This document shows, piece after piece, positions 31,160 through 40,070 of a DNA stretch of 64,000 nucleotides (position 1 is its first letter; every line of letters begins with the position of its first letter). The notes below the pieces were generated by a model, which saw nothing but the letters and a program-made list of their open reading frames with translations, did not search any database and was not told the DNA's origin. Position numbers and translations under genes: made by a program. Origin of the DNA: Longispora sp040681875 (GTDB lineage Bacteria; Actinomycetota; Actinomycetes; Mycobacteriales; Micromonosporaceae); the NCBI RefSeq assembly GCF_040681875.1, contig NZ_JBFAZP010000002.1, positions 310,001-374,000 of the forward strand, written 5' to 3'.

Positions 31160-31192
31160 CCCGTGTCCCCTCAACGTCGCGGCGGACACGGG
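31160..31192 (+). other. hairpin in the 5' leader of the double protease mRNA
   Basis: Perfect 9-bp arms CCCGTGTCC (31160-31168) and GGACACGGG (31184-31192) enclose a 15-base loop, ending 11 bases before AAAGGAG. It could affect translation or mRNA stability. I do not recognise it as a known riboswitch class. Confidence 0.5.
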
Positions 31193-31214
31193 CCCCTCGG
31201 CTAAAGGAGCACCA

Positions 31215-34200
31215 ATGAGACGCAGAACCGGTTTGCCGGTCGCGGCGGCGGGGCTTGCCCTCGCCGTGGTCGCCGGGACGGCCGCCGCGCTGTCCTGGTC
31301 GGCCGCGCAGTCGCCGACCGCCAAAGCCGCCGTCGACCCCGTCGGGCTGGCCGTCGCCGCCGCCGACCAGGCCGCGGCGAGCGGTCTGGACGCGTTGCGC
31401 AAGGGCCCGAACGAGCAGTTCGACCGCCGGGCCGTCTACACCGGGGGCAACCCCGGCGGCAACACCCTGTACTACGTGTCCTACGACCGCACCTACCGTG
31501 GCCTGCCGGTCGTCGGTGGCGACGCTGTCGTGGCCACCGACGCCGCAGGCAAGGTGCTCAGCACGGTGTCGGGCAGCAACACCCCGATCGCCCTCAACCC
31601 GCAGCCTCAGATCAGCGCGGAGCAGGCCACGGCCGCCGCGCGCGCCCGGCTGTCCAAGGTCGACAAGGCCACGGACCCGAAGCTGGTGGTACTGACGGTC
31701 GACCAGCCGCAGCCCGTACTCGCCTGGCACGTGGAGGTGTCGGGCACGGCGAACGGCGGCGGTCACCCGGGTGAGAAGGCGACCCGGCCGAGCCGGCAGA
31801 ACGTGTACGTCGACGCCAACACCGGCAAGGTCGCGCACTCCGCCGAGGACATCCACGCGGGTACCGGTACCGGCGTGTGGAGCGGCTCGAACCTGAGCAT
31901 CCCGACCTCGGGCTCCTCCGGCAGCTACAAGATGCAGGACCCGACCCGGGGCAACATCAGCTGCGCCAACTACTCGGGCAGCACCGGCGCCATCTACACC
32001 GACGCCGACGACGTCTGGGGCAGCTCGTCCAAGACCGACAAGGTCTCCGGCTGCGTGGACGTCATGTACGCCAACGCCGGCGAGTGGGACATGCTCAAGA
32101 ACTGGCTCGGCCGCAACGGCTTCAACGGCAACGGCGGCGGCTGGCCGTCGTACGTGGGCCTCGCCGACCAGAACGCGTACTGGGACTACGTGCCCAACGC
32201 GACCCTGTTCGGCTACAACTCCGCGAACCAGTGGCTGACCGGGCTCGACGTCGTCGGGCACGAGAACGGCCACGGCCTGGACGAGAACACCCCCGGCGGC
32301 ACCTCCACGGAGGCCGGCCTGGGCGAGGCGACCGGTGACATCTTCGGCGCGCTGACCGAGCACTACATCAACAGCTCCGTGGACGTCCCCGACTACGAGA
32401 CCGGCGAGCGGGTCAACTTCTCGGGCAACAACAAGCCGCTGCGGTACATGTACGAGCCCTCGAAGGACGGCCGCAGCCCGAACTGCTACTCCTCGTCCAT
32501 CCCGAACACCGAGGTGCACGACGCGGCCGGGCCGCTGAACCACTGGTTCTACCTGCTCGCCGAGGGCTCGGCCCCCGGCAACGGCAAGCCGAACAGCCCG
32601 ACCTGCAACAGCACCACCCTGACCGGGGTCGGCATCCAGAACGCCGGCAAGATCTTCTACAACGGCATGCTGCTGAAGACCTCGGGCATGACGCACAAGA
32701 AGTACCGGATCGCCACGCTGCAGGCGGCGAAGAACCTCGACAGCACCTGTGGTCTGTACAACAAGACCAAGGCCGCGTGGGACGCGATCAGCCTGCCGGC
32801 CCAGTCCGGCGAGGCGACCTGTGCGCCGAACACGCAGAACGACTTCTCCATCGGCCTGAACCCGGGCTCCGGCAGCGTCCAGCCGGGTTCGTCGGTCACC
32901 TCCACGGTGAACACGACCACCACCACGGGCAGCGCGCAGACCGTGAACCTGACCGCCTCGGGGGCGCCGTCCGGCGTGACCGTGTCGTTCAGCCCGGCCT
33001 CGGTGCAGTCCGGCTCCAACAGCACGATGACCGTCGCGACCACCTCCTCGGCGGCGGCGGGCAGCTACACGATCACGGTGAAGGGCGCGGGTTCCGTGGA
33101 GCACACGGCGACCTACAACCTGACCGTCGGCTCGGTGAACCCGAACCCGACGGTGCCGGACATCGACGTGGCGAAGGTGCAGGCGCACCTGACCCAGTTC
33201 AACACGATCGCCAGCAACAACGGCGGCAACCGCCGGGCGGGCAGCGCCGGCTACACGGCCTCGCTGGCCTACGTGAAGGGCAAGCTCACGGCCGCCGGCT
33301 ACAACGTGGTCGAGCAGACCTGCAACAGCGGCTGCACCTACACGTCGAACAACCTGATCGCCGACTGGCCCGGTGGCGACACCGCCAACACGGTGATGTT
33401 CGGCGCGCACCTCGACGGTGTCTCGGCCGGTCCGGGCATCAACGACAACGGGTCCGGTTCGGCCGCCCTGTTGGAGACCGCCCTGGCTCTGGCCAGCGCC
33501 AACCCGACCATGACGAAGCACGTCCGGTTCGGTTGGTGGACGGACGAGGAGCAGGGCCTCAACGGCTCCGAGTTCTACGTCAACTCGCTGTCGGCGACGC
33601 AGAAGAGCGCGATCAAGGGTTACTACAACTTCGACATGATCGCCTCGACCAACGCCGGCTACTTCATCAACAACGTCACCACGGCGACGGCCAAGCCGCT
33701 CAAGGACTACTGGGACTCCCTCAACCTCTCCCCCGAGGAGAACGTCGAGGGCCAGGGCCGCTCCGATGACGCCTCGTTCAAGAACGCGGGCATCGCGACC
33801 AGCGGGTACGCCACCGGCGCCTCCGCCCGCAAGACCAGCGCGCAGGCCACCAAGTGGGGCGGTACGGCCAACTCCGCGTACGACCCCTGCTACCACGCCT
33901 CGTGCGACACCACCAACAACATCAACGCCACGGCGCTGAACCGGGGCGCGGACGGCATCGCCTACGCCATCTGGAACCTCGCCGTCGGCACGTCCACCCC
34001 GACCAACGACTTCTCGGTCTCGGTGAACCCCACCTCCGGCAACGCCAACCGCGGCTCCTCGGTGACGGCCACCGTCAACACGGCCACCACCACCGGCAGC
34101 GCGCAGACCGTGAACCTGACCGCCTCGGGAGCGCCCACCGGCGTGACCGTGTCCTTCAGCCCCTCGTCGGTCCAGTCGGGCTCCAACTCCACCGTGACGT

Positions 34201-34703
34201 TCGCGGTGGCGGCGAGCGCGACCCCGGGCACCTCGACGATCACGATCACGGGTACCGGAGCCGTCACGCACAACACCACGTACACCCTGACCGTGAACGG
34301 CACCACGCCGACCACGGCCCCGCCCACCACCCAGCCGCCCACGACGCAACCGCCGACCGGGCGCACCTTCACCAACGGCACCAACTACACGATCGCGGAC
34401 AACCAGATCTTCAGCAACGTGTCCTCGAACGCGTCCGGCACGGCCGTGTCGCCGGTGCAGTTGTCCGTCACCATCAACCACACCTGTGCCGAGGACCTCG
34501 GGATCAGCCTGGTCGCGCCGAACGGCGTGATCTACCCGGTCAAGTACTCCGGTACCGGTAACTACCCGTGCACCCAGTTCGGGGGTACGCGGACCTACTC
34601 CGTACCGGTGAACTCCGCCGCAGCCGGCACCTGGCGACTGCGGGTCACCGACTACGGCCCGGGTGACTACGGCGTCCTCGACACCTGGTCGATCACGCTG
34701 TAG
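31215..34703 (+). CDS. secreted double protease: M4 + M28 peptidase domains with P/homoB end
   Basis: A 1162-residue exported protein. A signal peptide (LPVAAAGLALAVVAGTAAAL) and FTP-type propeptide (YDRTYRGLPVVGGDAVV) come first. The M4 domain has zinc motif HENGHG near residue 350, the third ligand in GLGEATGDIFG, and the catalytic His in EVHDAAGPLNHWFYLLAEG. An Ig-like repeat (about 543-640) leads to an M28 aminopeptidase domain (650-925) with the metal ligands in GAHLDGV, GINDNGSGSAA, TDEEQG, FDMIAS and YHASCDT. A second, near-identical Ig-like repeat (935-1030), a TTAPPTTQPPTTQPP linker and a P/homoB domain (1048-1162) follow. Both active sites look intact. AAAGGAG precedes the ATG. Endo- and exopeptidase on one chain would allow processive peptide digestion, by inference. 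Confidence 0.93.
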   Translation: MRRRTGLPVAAAGLALAVVAGTAAALSWSAAQSPTAKAAVDPVGLAVAAADQAAASGLDALRKGPNEQFDRRAVYTGGNPGGNTLYYVSYDRTYRGLPVVGGDAVVATDAAGKVLSTVSGSNTPIALNPQPQISAEQATAAARARLSKVDKATDPKLVVLTVDQPQPVLAWHVEVSGTANGGGHPGEKATRPSRQNVYVDANTGKVAHSAEDIHAGTGTGVWSGSNLSIPTSGSSGSYKMQDPTRGNISCANYSGSTGAIYTDADDVWGSSSKTDKVSGCVDVMYANAGEWDMLKNWLGRNGFNGNGGGWPSYVGLADQNAYWDYVPNATLFGYNSANQWLTGLDVVGHENGHGLDENTPGGTSTEAGLGEATGDIFGALTEHYINSSVDVPDYETGERVNFSGNNKPLRYMYEPSKDGRSPNCYSSSIPNTEVHDAAGPLNHWFYLLAEGSAPGNGKPNSPTCNSTTLTGVGIQNAGKIFYNGMLLKTSGMTHKKYRIATLQAAKNLDSTCGLYNKTKAAWDAISLPAQSGEATCAPNTQNDFSIGLNPGSGSVQPGSSVTSTVNTTTTTGSAQTVNLTASGAPSGVTVSFSPASVQSGSNSTMTVATTSSAAAGSYTITVKGAGSVEHTATYNLTVGSVNPNPTVPDIDVAKVQAHLTQFNTIASNNGGNRRAGSAGYTASLAYVKGKLTAAGYNVVEQTCNSGCTYTSNNLIADWPGGDTANTVMFGAHLDGVSAGPGINDNGSGSAALLETALALASANPTMTKHVRFGWWTDEEQGLNGSEFYVNSLSATQKSAIKGYYNFDMIASTNAGYFINNVTTATAKPLKDYWDSLNLSPEENVEGQGRSDDASFKNAGIATSGYATGASARKTSAQATKWGGTANSAYDPCYHASCDTTNNINATALNRGADGIAYAIWNLAVGTSTPTNDFSVSVNPTSGNANRGSSVTATVNTATTTGSAQTVNLTASGAPTGVTVSFSPSSVQSGSNSTVTFAVAASATPGTSTITITGTGAVTHNTTYTLTVNGTTPTTAPPTTQPPTTQPPTGRTFTNGTNYTIADNQIFSNVSSNASGTAVSPVQLSVTINHTCAEDLGISLVAPNGVIYPVKYSGTGNYPCTQFGGTRTYSVPVNSAAAGTWRLRVTDYGPGDYGVLDTWSITL

Positions 34704-34738
34704 CCACGACACCCAGGAACTCCCCGAGAGGGAGAGCA

Positions 34739-34768
34739 GGGGCCGGCCACCTTCGAGTGGTCGGCCCC
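34739..34768. terminator. strong terminator after the double protease
   Basis: A 12-bp stem (GGGGCCGGCCAC and GTGGTCGGCCCC, one G-T pair) with a 6-base loop lies 35 bases after the stop codon. Confidence 0.8.
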
Positions 34769-34901
34769 GACCCTTGTCGGCGGGGGCCACGGGCAGGGGC
34801 CCAGCCAGAGGGCTACGGGCCTGGAGCGGCCACCGGCCTGGCGCGGCGGGGTCCCGGCACGGCACGCCGAACGTGCACCGGCGCGCGGGCGGGCGGGCGG
34901 G

Positions 34902-34997
34902 CTATCCGGCGCGGAGGGTCTCCGTGTCGACCGGGATGTCCCCGGGGCCGAGGTAGCCGCCACCGAGACCGGCCGAGGGTACGTTAGATGTGAACAT
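34902..34997 (-). CDS. 31-residue peptide gene of unknown role
   Basis: A short frame in the 360-base gap 34769-35130. It starts MFTSNVPSAG, continues LGGGYLGPGDIPVDTE and ends TLRAG. Third positions are mostly G or C although the upstream DNA is AT-rich, as expected for a promoter followed by a coding start. A GTTAAT element lies about 12 bases before the ATG, and a palindrome (GATGTGAACATC, 34987-34998) overlaps the start. It is isolated between two terminators, 35092-35121 and 34739-34768. It has no Cys and no signal peptide. It might be a peptide precursor, a small regulator or a chance frame. Confidence 0.4.
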   Translation of the reverse strand: MFTSNVPSAGLGGGYLGPGDIPVDTETLRAG

Positions 34998-35091
34998 CTT
35001 CCGACATTAACACACAGTTTTACTCATGCTTCGACATTCTCGCGCATTGGGATCCGCGGCGCCGGCGCATGGTCCCCGGCGAGGGCAGTCA

Positions 35092-35121
35092 ACAGGGCAC
35101 GGGGCGCGCCCCGTGCCCTGT
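35092..35121. terminator. terminator of the organosulfur operon
   Basis: A perfect 30-base palindrome, ACAGGGCACGGGG at 35092-35104 with its complement to 35121, lies 9 bases after the aldo/keto reductase stop. Confidence 0.8.
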
Positions 35122-35130
35122 GGTGACCGG

Positions 35131-36147
35131 TCAGCGGCGCCGCTGTGCCGGGTCGCGCAGCGCCGGGGGCTGGTACCCGGTGTCGGCGGCGTTGAGCGTC
35201 ACCCCCGGCGGCACGATCTCGTCGATCCGGTCCAGGACGTCGGCGGACAGCTGGACCTTGGTGGCGTCGAGCTGGGACTCCAGGTGCTCCAGGGTCCGGG
35301 GGCCGATGATCGCGGACGTCACCGCCGGGTGTCGCAGGACGAAGGCCAGCGCCAGGTGGATCAGCGACAGGCCCGCGTCCTCGGCGAGCGCCTCCAGTTG
35401 GCGGACGGCCTCGAACTTGGCGGCGTTGGCGGGGTGCGCCGCGTCATAGCGGGCCGGGAAGCGTTCGCCCCGGCTGGAACGGTGCCCGTCGCGGCCGAAG
35501 CCGCCGGACAGCCAGCCGCCCGCGAGGGGGCTCCAGGGCAGGACGGCCAGGCCGTACTCCTGGGCGACCGGCAGCACCTCGCGCTCGACGGCCCGGGCGA
35601 GGATCGAGTACGGCGGCTGCTCCGAGGACGGCTTCTCCCGGCCCCGGCGGTCGGCCGTCCACTGGGTCTGGACGAGCTGCGCGCCGGAGAACGTGGACGT
35701 GCCGTAGTAGCGGATCTTGCCCTGGCGGACCAGGTCGCTGAGCGCGCCGAGGGTGTCGTCGAGGTCGGTGTCCGGGTCGGGCCGGTGCACCTGGTACAGG
35801 TCGATGTGGTCGGTCCGCAGCCGCCGCAGGCTGTTCTCGACCTCGCGGACGATCCACCGCCGGGAGCTGCCCCGGTGGTTGGGGTTCTCGCCGATCTGGT
35901 TGTGGAACTTGGTCGCCAGCACCACCTCGTCGCGGCGGCCGAGCAGCGCCTTGCCGACGATCTCCTCGGACTCGCCCTGGGAGTACACGTCGGCGGTGTC
36001 GACGAGGTTGATCCCGGCGTCGAGGGCGCGGTGGATGATCCGGATGCCGTCGGCGTGGTCGGCGTTGGCGCGGGCGCCGAAGTTCATGGCGCCGAGGGTC
36101 AGCGGGCTGACCTGGACTCCGGTGCGGCCGAGCGGGCGGTAGGTCAT
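35131..36147 (-). CDS. aldo/keto reductase
   Basis: A 338-residue NADPH-dependent oxidoreductase of the AKR superfamily. The N-terminal YRPLGRTGVQVSPLTLG, the catalytic tetrad region (Asp in NLVDTADVYSQGESE with Tyr, Lys in VVLATKF, His in LYQVHRPD) and the cofactor-binding IIGPRTLEHLESQL are all present. It ends the eight-gene organosulfur operon, 23 bases after the preceding monooxygenase. It may reduce the aldehyde or ketone released when a sulfonate or sulfone is cleaved, by inference. Confidence 0.88.
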   Translation of the reverse strand: MTYRPLGRTGVQVSPLTLGAMNFGARANADHADGIRIIHRALDAGINLVDTADVYSQGESEEIVGKALLGRRDEVVLATKFHNQIGENPNHRGSSRRWIVREVENSLRRLRTDHIDLYQVHRPDPDTDLDDTLGALSDLVRQGKIRYYGTSTFSGAQLVQTQWTADRRGREKPSSEQPPYSILARAVEREVLPVAQEYGLAVLPWSPLAGGWLSGGFGRDGHRSSRGERFPARYDAAHPANAAKFEAVRQLEALAEDAGLSLIHLALAFVLRHPAVTSAIIGPRTLEHLESQLDATKVQLSADVLDRIDEIVPPGVTLNAADTGYQPPALRDPAQRRR

Positions 36148-36170
36148 GGTGTCTCCGTTGGGTGGAAGGG

Positions 36171-37502
36171 TCAGCGTCGGGCGTAGCGGCTGGCGGGCCG
36201 GGTCAGGCCGAGGTGGTCGCGCAGGGTCGTCCCGGTGTACTCCGTGCGGAACACGCCCCGCCGCCGCAGCTCGGGCACGACGTGGTCCACGAACGTCTCG
36301 GCCCCGGACGGGAACACGTCGGGCATGATGTTGAACCCGTCGGCCGCGCCCTCGCGGAACCACTCCTCCAGGGTGTCCGCGATCTGTTCCGGAGCCCCGG
36401 CCAGCAGCCGGTGCCCGGACCGGATCCGGCTGGTGAGCTGCCGGACCGTGAGCCCCTCCCGGCGGGCCAGGTTGATCTGGGCCAGGAAGAACCCGTGCGA
36501 GCCGCCGCCGAGTTCGGAGACGTCGCCGATCAGGTGCCAGGGCAGTTCCTTGTCGGGGTCGAGGTCCTTCGGGCTGAGCTGGAGGCGCTGGGCGACCTGG
36601 GAGAGCTGGGACTCGAAGCCGACGATGTCGTCGAGTTCGGCCTGCCGGGCCAGGGCCTCGGCCTCGGTGGACCCGATGACGGTGGAGAGGCCGGGCATGA
36701 TCCTGATCGCGTCGGGGTCGCGGCCGAACGCGGCGGCCCGGCCCTTCATCTCGGAGTAGAAGGCCTGGCCGTCCTCCAGGGTGGTCTGGGTGGTGAACAC
36801 CGCGTCGGCCTGCCGGGCCGCGAGGGCGCGGCCCTGCTCGGAGGAGCCCGCCTGGACGAGTACGGGGCGGCCCTGCGGCGACCGGGGCACGTTCATCGGC
36901 CCCTGGACGGAGAAGTGCGTGCCGACGTGGTCGATCGCGTGCACCTTGGCGGGGTCGGCGAACACGCCGCGTTCCCGGTCGGCGAGGACCGCGTCGTCCT
37001 CCCAGCTGTCCCACAGCTTGACGGCGATCTCGACGAACTCCTCGGCCCGGCCGTACCGGTCGTCGTGCACCGGGGCCCCGGACAGGCCGAAGTTGCGCGC
37101 GGCGGCGTCGCCGGCCGTGGTCACCACGTTCCAGGCGGCCCGCCCGCCGGACAGGTGGTCGAGGGACGCGAACCGCCGGGCCAGGTTGTAGGGCGAGTTG
37201 TAGCTGGTGGAGGCGGTGGCGATCACCCCGATCCGTTCGGTGGCCAGCGCGACGGCCGTGAGGACGAGCGTCGGCTCCAGCCGCCCGGACGGTCCGGCCG
37301 CCGGGTTGCCGGCCAGGGCCGGGCCGTCCGCGAGGAAGATCGCGTCGAGGGTGCCGCGTTCGGAGATCCGGGCGATGTTGCGGTAGTACTCGATGTCCAG
37401 GTACGACAGCGGGTCGACCTCGGCGTACCGCCAGGCGGCGCCGTGCCCGCCGAGGCCGAGGATGTTCATGCCGATGCTCATCTGGCGCGGGGTGCTGGCC
37501 AT
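36171..37502 (-). CDS. NtaA/SnaA/DszA-family flavin monooxygenase
   Basis: A 443-residue LLM-class flavin-dependent monooxygenase. It starts MSIGMNILGLGGHGAAWRY-like, with LDAIFLADGPAL, TASTSYNSPYNLARRFASLD and SGGRAAWNVVTTAGDAAARN, which are landmarks of the nitrilotriacetate/dibenzothiophene-sulfone monooxygenase group. These enzymes use reduced FMN and oxygen to break C-N or C-S bonds. Company with SfnB-like dehydrogenases and ssuD argues for C-S cleavage. The reduced flavin must come from a reductase encoded elsewhere. Confidence 0.87.
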   Translation of the reverse strand: MASTPRQMSIGMNILGLGGHGAAWRYAEVDPLSYLDIEYYRNIARISERGTLDAIFLADGPALAGNPAAGPSGRLEPTLVLTAVALATERIGVIATASTSYNSPYNLARRFASLDHLSGGRAAWNVVTTAGDAAARNFGLSGAPVHDDRYGRAEEFVEIAVKLWDSWEDDAVLADRERGVFADPAKVHAIDHVGTHFSVQGPMNVPRSPQGRPVLVQAGSSEQGRALAARQADAVFTTQTTLEDGQAFYSEMKGRAAAFGRDPDAIRIMPGLSTVIGSTEAEALARQAELDDIVGFESQLSQVAQRLQLSPKDLDPDKELPWHLIGDVSELGGGSHGFFLAQINLARREGLTVRQLTSRIRSGHRLLAGAPEQIADTLEEWFREGAADGFNIMPDVFPSGAETFVDHVVPELRRRGVFRTEYTGTTLRDHLGLTRPASRYARR

Positions 37503-37527
37503 GGTGCTCGTCTCTGTGCTGACGTGG

Positions 37528-38688
37528 TTAGAAGAGGCCGCTGGTCGGCGGCTCGGCCCCGGTGAGCCGGTGCGCGCCGACCACGGCCGCCTTCCAGTGC
37601 CGGGGGTTGTGGTTGGCCACGGTGCGCGCGTTGCGCCAGTGCCGGTCGAGGTTGTGCTCCCGGGCCGTGGTGGACCCGCCGCCGACGTCGAAGACGAGTT
37701 CCCCGGCGCGCAGGGCGGCCTCGGCGGCGAGGTACTGGGCCTGGGCCACCTCCACCGACGCGGCCGTGAGCAGCTCGGGACCGGGGTCGGCCCAGTACCG
37801 GTCGATGGCCCCGGCGGCGGCGAGCACCACGGCCTCGGCGGCGTACGCCCGCGCGGAGATCTCCCCCACCGACAGCCGGACGTAGGGGTCGTCCACGGAC
37901 CGCTCGGCGGTGCTGTGCCGGATCGGCCGGGCCTTCTCCCGGGCGAACGCGACGGCGTCGGCGAGCGCGTCGCGGGCGATCCCCGCGAGCACCGCGCCCA
38001 GGTAGAGCTGGAGGAACGGGGTGACCGGGGAGCGTTCGCCGGTGACGGGGCGGTGGCGCAGCTCGTGCGCGTACACCCGCATGTTCTCCAGTCGGGTGGT
38101 GCCGCTGGCGGTGAGCCGCTGGCCGACGCCGTCGAAGTCGTCGACCAGGCGCAGGCCCTCCCGGTCGCTGGGCACGATGAAGGACACCGGGTCGCCGTCG
38201 TCGTCGAGGGCCGTGGCGCTGACCCAGTCGGCGTAGAGCGCGCCGGTGCTGTAGTACTTGCTGCCGTCGGCCCGGTAGTGCTCCCCGTCGCGGGTGATCC
38301 GGGCGCTGATCGCGCCGTTGGCCCCGCCGACCTCCCAGCCGGCGTTGCCGACCACGGCCCCGTCGAGGAACCGGCGGAACCACAGCGCCCGCTCCTCGGC
38401 GGAGTCCCGGGCCCGCAGGCCCTCGATGAAGGAATAGTCGGGGCGCAGCGCCTGGGCGATGTTGGAGTCGGCCGCCGCCAGATCGATGACGAACCGGATC
38501 ACCTCCGTCACGCTCGCCCCGGCCCCGCCGTCGGCGACCGGGATCCGGAACGCGAACAGCTGCGCGTCGGCCAGGCGGCGGATCTGCTCGTGCGGCAGGA
38601 TCCGGAGCCGTTCGCGGTCGGCGGCGCCCTCGGCGATCTCCGGCAGCAGCTTGTCGGCCCGGTCCCGCAGCTCGGCCACGGTGGTCAT
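37528..38688 (-). CDS. SfnB/DszC-like acyl-CoA-dehydrogenase-fold monooxygenase
   Basis: A 386-residue flavoprotein with the acyl-CoA dehydrogenase fold. FMN-binding landmarks are TRITRDGEHYRADGSKYYST-like strand sequence (ISARITRDGEHYRADGSKYY), STGALYADW, DGVGQRLTASGTTRLENMRV and the C-terminal NLDRHWRNARTVANHNPRHW. The last motif, with WRNART and HxP, is typical of SfnB/DszC-like enzymes. They oxidise sulfur compounds rather than acyl-CoAs. The ATG overlaps the previous stop (ATGA). It is a paralogue of the divergent gene at 45533. Confidence 0.85.
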   Translation of the reverse strand: MTTVAELRDRADKLLPEIAEGAADRERLRILPHEQIRRLADAQLFAFRIPVADGGAGASVTEVIRFVIDLAAADSNIAQALRPDYSFIEGLRARDSAEERALWFRRFLDGAVVGNAGWEVGGANGAISARITRDGEHYRADGSKYYSTGALYADWVSATALDDDGDPVSFIVPSDREGLRLVDDFDGVGQRLTASGTTRLENMRVYAHELRHRPVTGERSPVTPFLQLYLGAVLAGIARDALADAVAFAREKARPIRHSTAERSVDDPYVRLSVGEISARAYAAEAVVLAAAGAIDRYWADPGPELLTAASVEVAQAQYLAAEAALRAGELVFDVGGGSTTAREHNLDRHWRNARTVANHNPRHWKAAVVGAHRLTGAEPPTSGLF

Positions 38689-40070
38689 GTCAGGCTCGCC
38701 GGGTCGCGGTACCGGGCGCCGGGGTGCGCGGCGGGCAGCCGGGGGCGGCCGGCGCCGAAGAGGCGTTCGCGCAGCGTCTCGCCGTCGTCGTAGGACTCGC
38801 GGTAGCGGCCCCGGGCGCGCAGTTCGGGCACGACGAGCTCGATGAAGTCCTCGGCGGTGCCGGGGGTGAGGAACTGGCGCAGGTTGACGCCGTCGATCCC
38901 GCCCTCGTCGACCCACCTCTCCAGCTGGTCGGCGACGACCTTCGGCGTGCCGGCGACGAAGAACGGGCCCCGGTCGAAGCCGGTGAACCGGTCCAGCACG
39001 TCGCCCACGGTGTCGTTCTCCCTGAACCGGCTGCCGAGCCGCTGGTGGCCGGGGTCCTGGCGGGCGATGATGTCGGCGACCTTCTCGGAGCGGTCGTAGC
39101 GGGTCCAGTCCAGGCCGGCCCCGGCGTGCGCGAGGTGCCCGTCGACGCTGCGCAGCTTCCGGAACGCCTCGACCTTGCGCTCCACGTCCTCGTCGGACTT
39201 CCCCACGATCACCGACGCGCCGGCCAGGAACCTGATGTCGTCGCGGGCCCGGCCGTGCCGTACCGCCCGGTCCTTGGTGTCCTCGATGTTGGCCCGCACG
39301 TCGTGCAGGGTGGATCCGCCGACGAACACCGCCTCGGCGTGCCGGCTGGCGAACTCCCGGCCGGCGTCGGACGCCCCGGCCTGGTAGATCACGGGGGAAC
39401 GCTGCCGCGACGGTTCCGACAGGTGCGGCCCGGCGACCCGGTAGTGCTCGCCCACGTGGTTGATGTAGCGCACCTTGGCCGGGTCGGTGTACACCCGGTT
39501 CTCCACGTCGCGGATGACGGCGTCGTCGTCCCAGGAGCCCTCCCACAGCTTGTACAGCACGTGCAGGTACTCGTCGGCGATGGCGTAGCGCCGATCGTGC
39601 TCCACCTCGTCGGCGAGCCCGAAGTTGCGCGCCGCGTTGGGCAGGTAGGAGGTGACCACGTTCCAGGCGACCCGGCCCTTGGTGAGGTGGTCGAGGGTGG
39701 ACATCCGGCGGGCGAACGCGAACGGCGGCTCGTAGGTGGTGGAGAACGTGGCGGCGAACCCCAGGTTGCGGGTGACGGCCGCCATCGCGGGGATGAGCAG
39801 CAGCGGGTCGTTGTTGGGGATCTGCACGGCCTCGCGCAGCGCCGTCTCCGGGCCGCCCCGGAAGCCGTCGTACGCGCCGATCACGTCGGCCAGGAACACC
39901 GCGTCGAACGCGCCGTACTCCAGCAGCTTGGCCAGTTCGGTCCAGAACTCCAGGTCGTTGAACCGGTGCCGGTTGTTGTCGGGGTGCGTCCACAGGCCGT
40001 GGGAGATGTGCCCGACGCAGTTCATCTCGAACAGGTTGACGTGGATCCTCTTGGGCATGGCGGTGCTCAT
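38685..40070 (-). CDS. second NtaA/DszA-family flavin monooxygenase
   Basis: A 461-residue paralogue of the gene at 36171, of the LLM class. Landmarks are RIHVNLFEMNCVGHISHGLW, GAFDAVFLADVIGAYDG, FATTYEPPFAFARRMSTLDH-like sequence and TKGRVAWNVVTSYLPNAARN. The N-terminal MNCVGHISHGLW form is common in enzymes annotated as sulfone or sulfonate monooxygenases. ATGA overlap with the ATPase gene supports the ATG at 40070; an ATG 12 bases later is possible. Two enzymes of this family in one operon suggest two substrates or two steps. Confidence 0.87.
   Translation of the reverse strand: MSTAMPKRIHVNLFEMNCVGHISHGLWTHPDNNRHRFNDLEFWTELAKLLEYGAFDAVFLADVIGAYDGFRGGPETALREAVQIPNNDPLLLIPAMAAVTRNLGFAATFSTTYEPPFAFARRMSTLDHLTKGRVAWNVVTSYLPNAARNFGLADEVEHDRRYAIADEYLHVLYKLWEGSWDDDAVIRDVENRVYTDPAKVRYINHVGEHYRVAGPHLSEPSRQRSPVIYQAGASDAGREFASRHAEAVFVGGSTLHDVRANIEDTKDRAVRHGRARDDIRFLAGASVIVGKSDEDVERKVEAFRKLRSVDGHLAHAGAGLDWTRYDRSEKVADIIARQDPGHQRLGSRFRENDTVGDVLDRFTGFDRGPFFVAGTPKVVADQLERWVDEGGIDGVNLRQFLTPGTAEDFIELVVPELRARGRYRESYDDGETLRERLFGAGRPRLPAAHPGARYRDPASLT

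Noticed and set aside
31080..31214. Riboswitch (c-di-AMP or similar) in the double-protease leader
   Set aside because: One simple stem is visible but none of the conserved cores of classes I know; kept only as an unassigned leader hairpin.
31014..34865. Minus-strand frame of over 1200 codons opposite the double protease
   Set aside because: Gly/Val/Arg repeats only; mirror of the protease gene.
34667..34963. Minus-strand frame of 98 codons past the protease terminator
   Set aside because: It runs through the terminator hairpin and is Pro/Arg/Ser-rich with no ribosome site.
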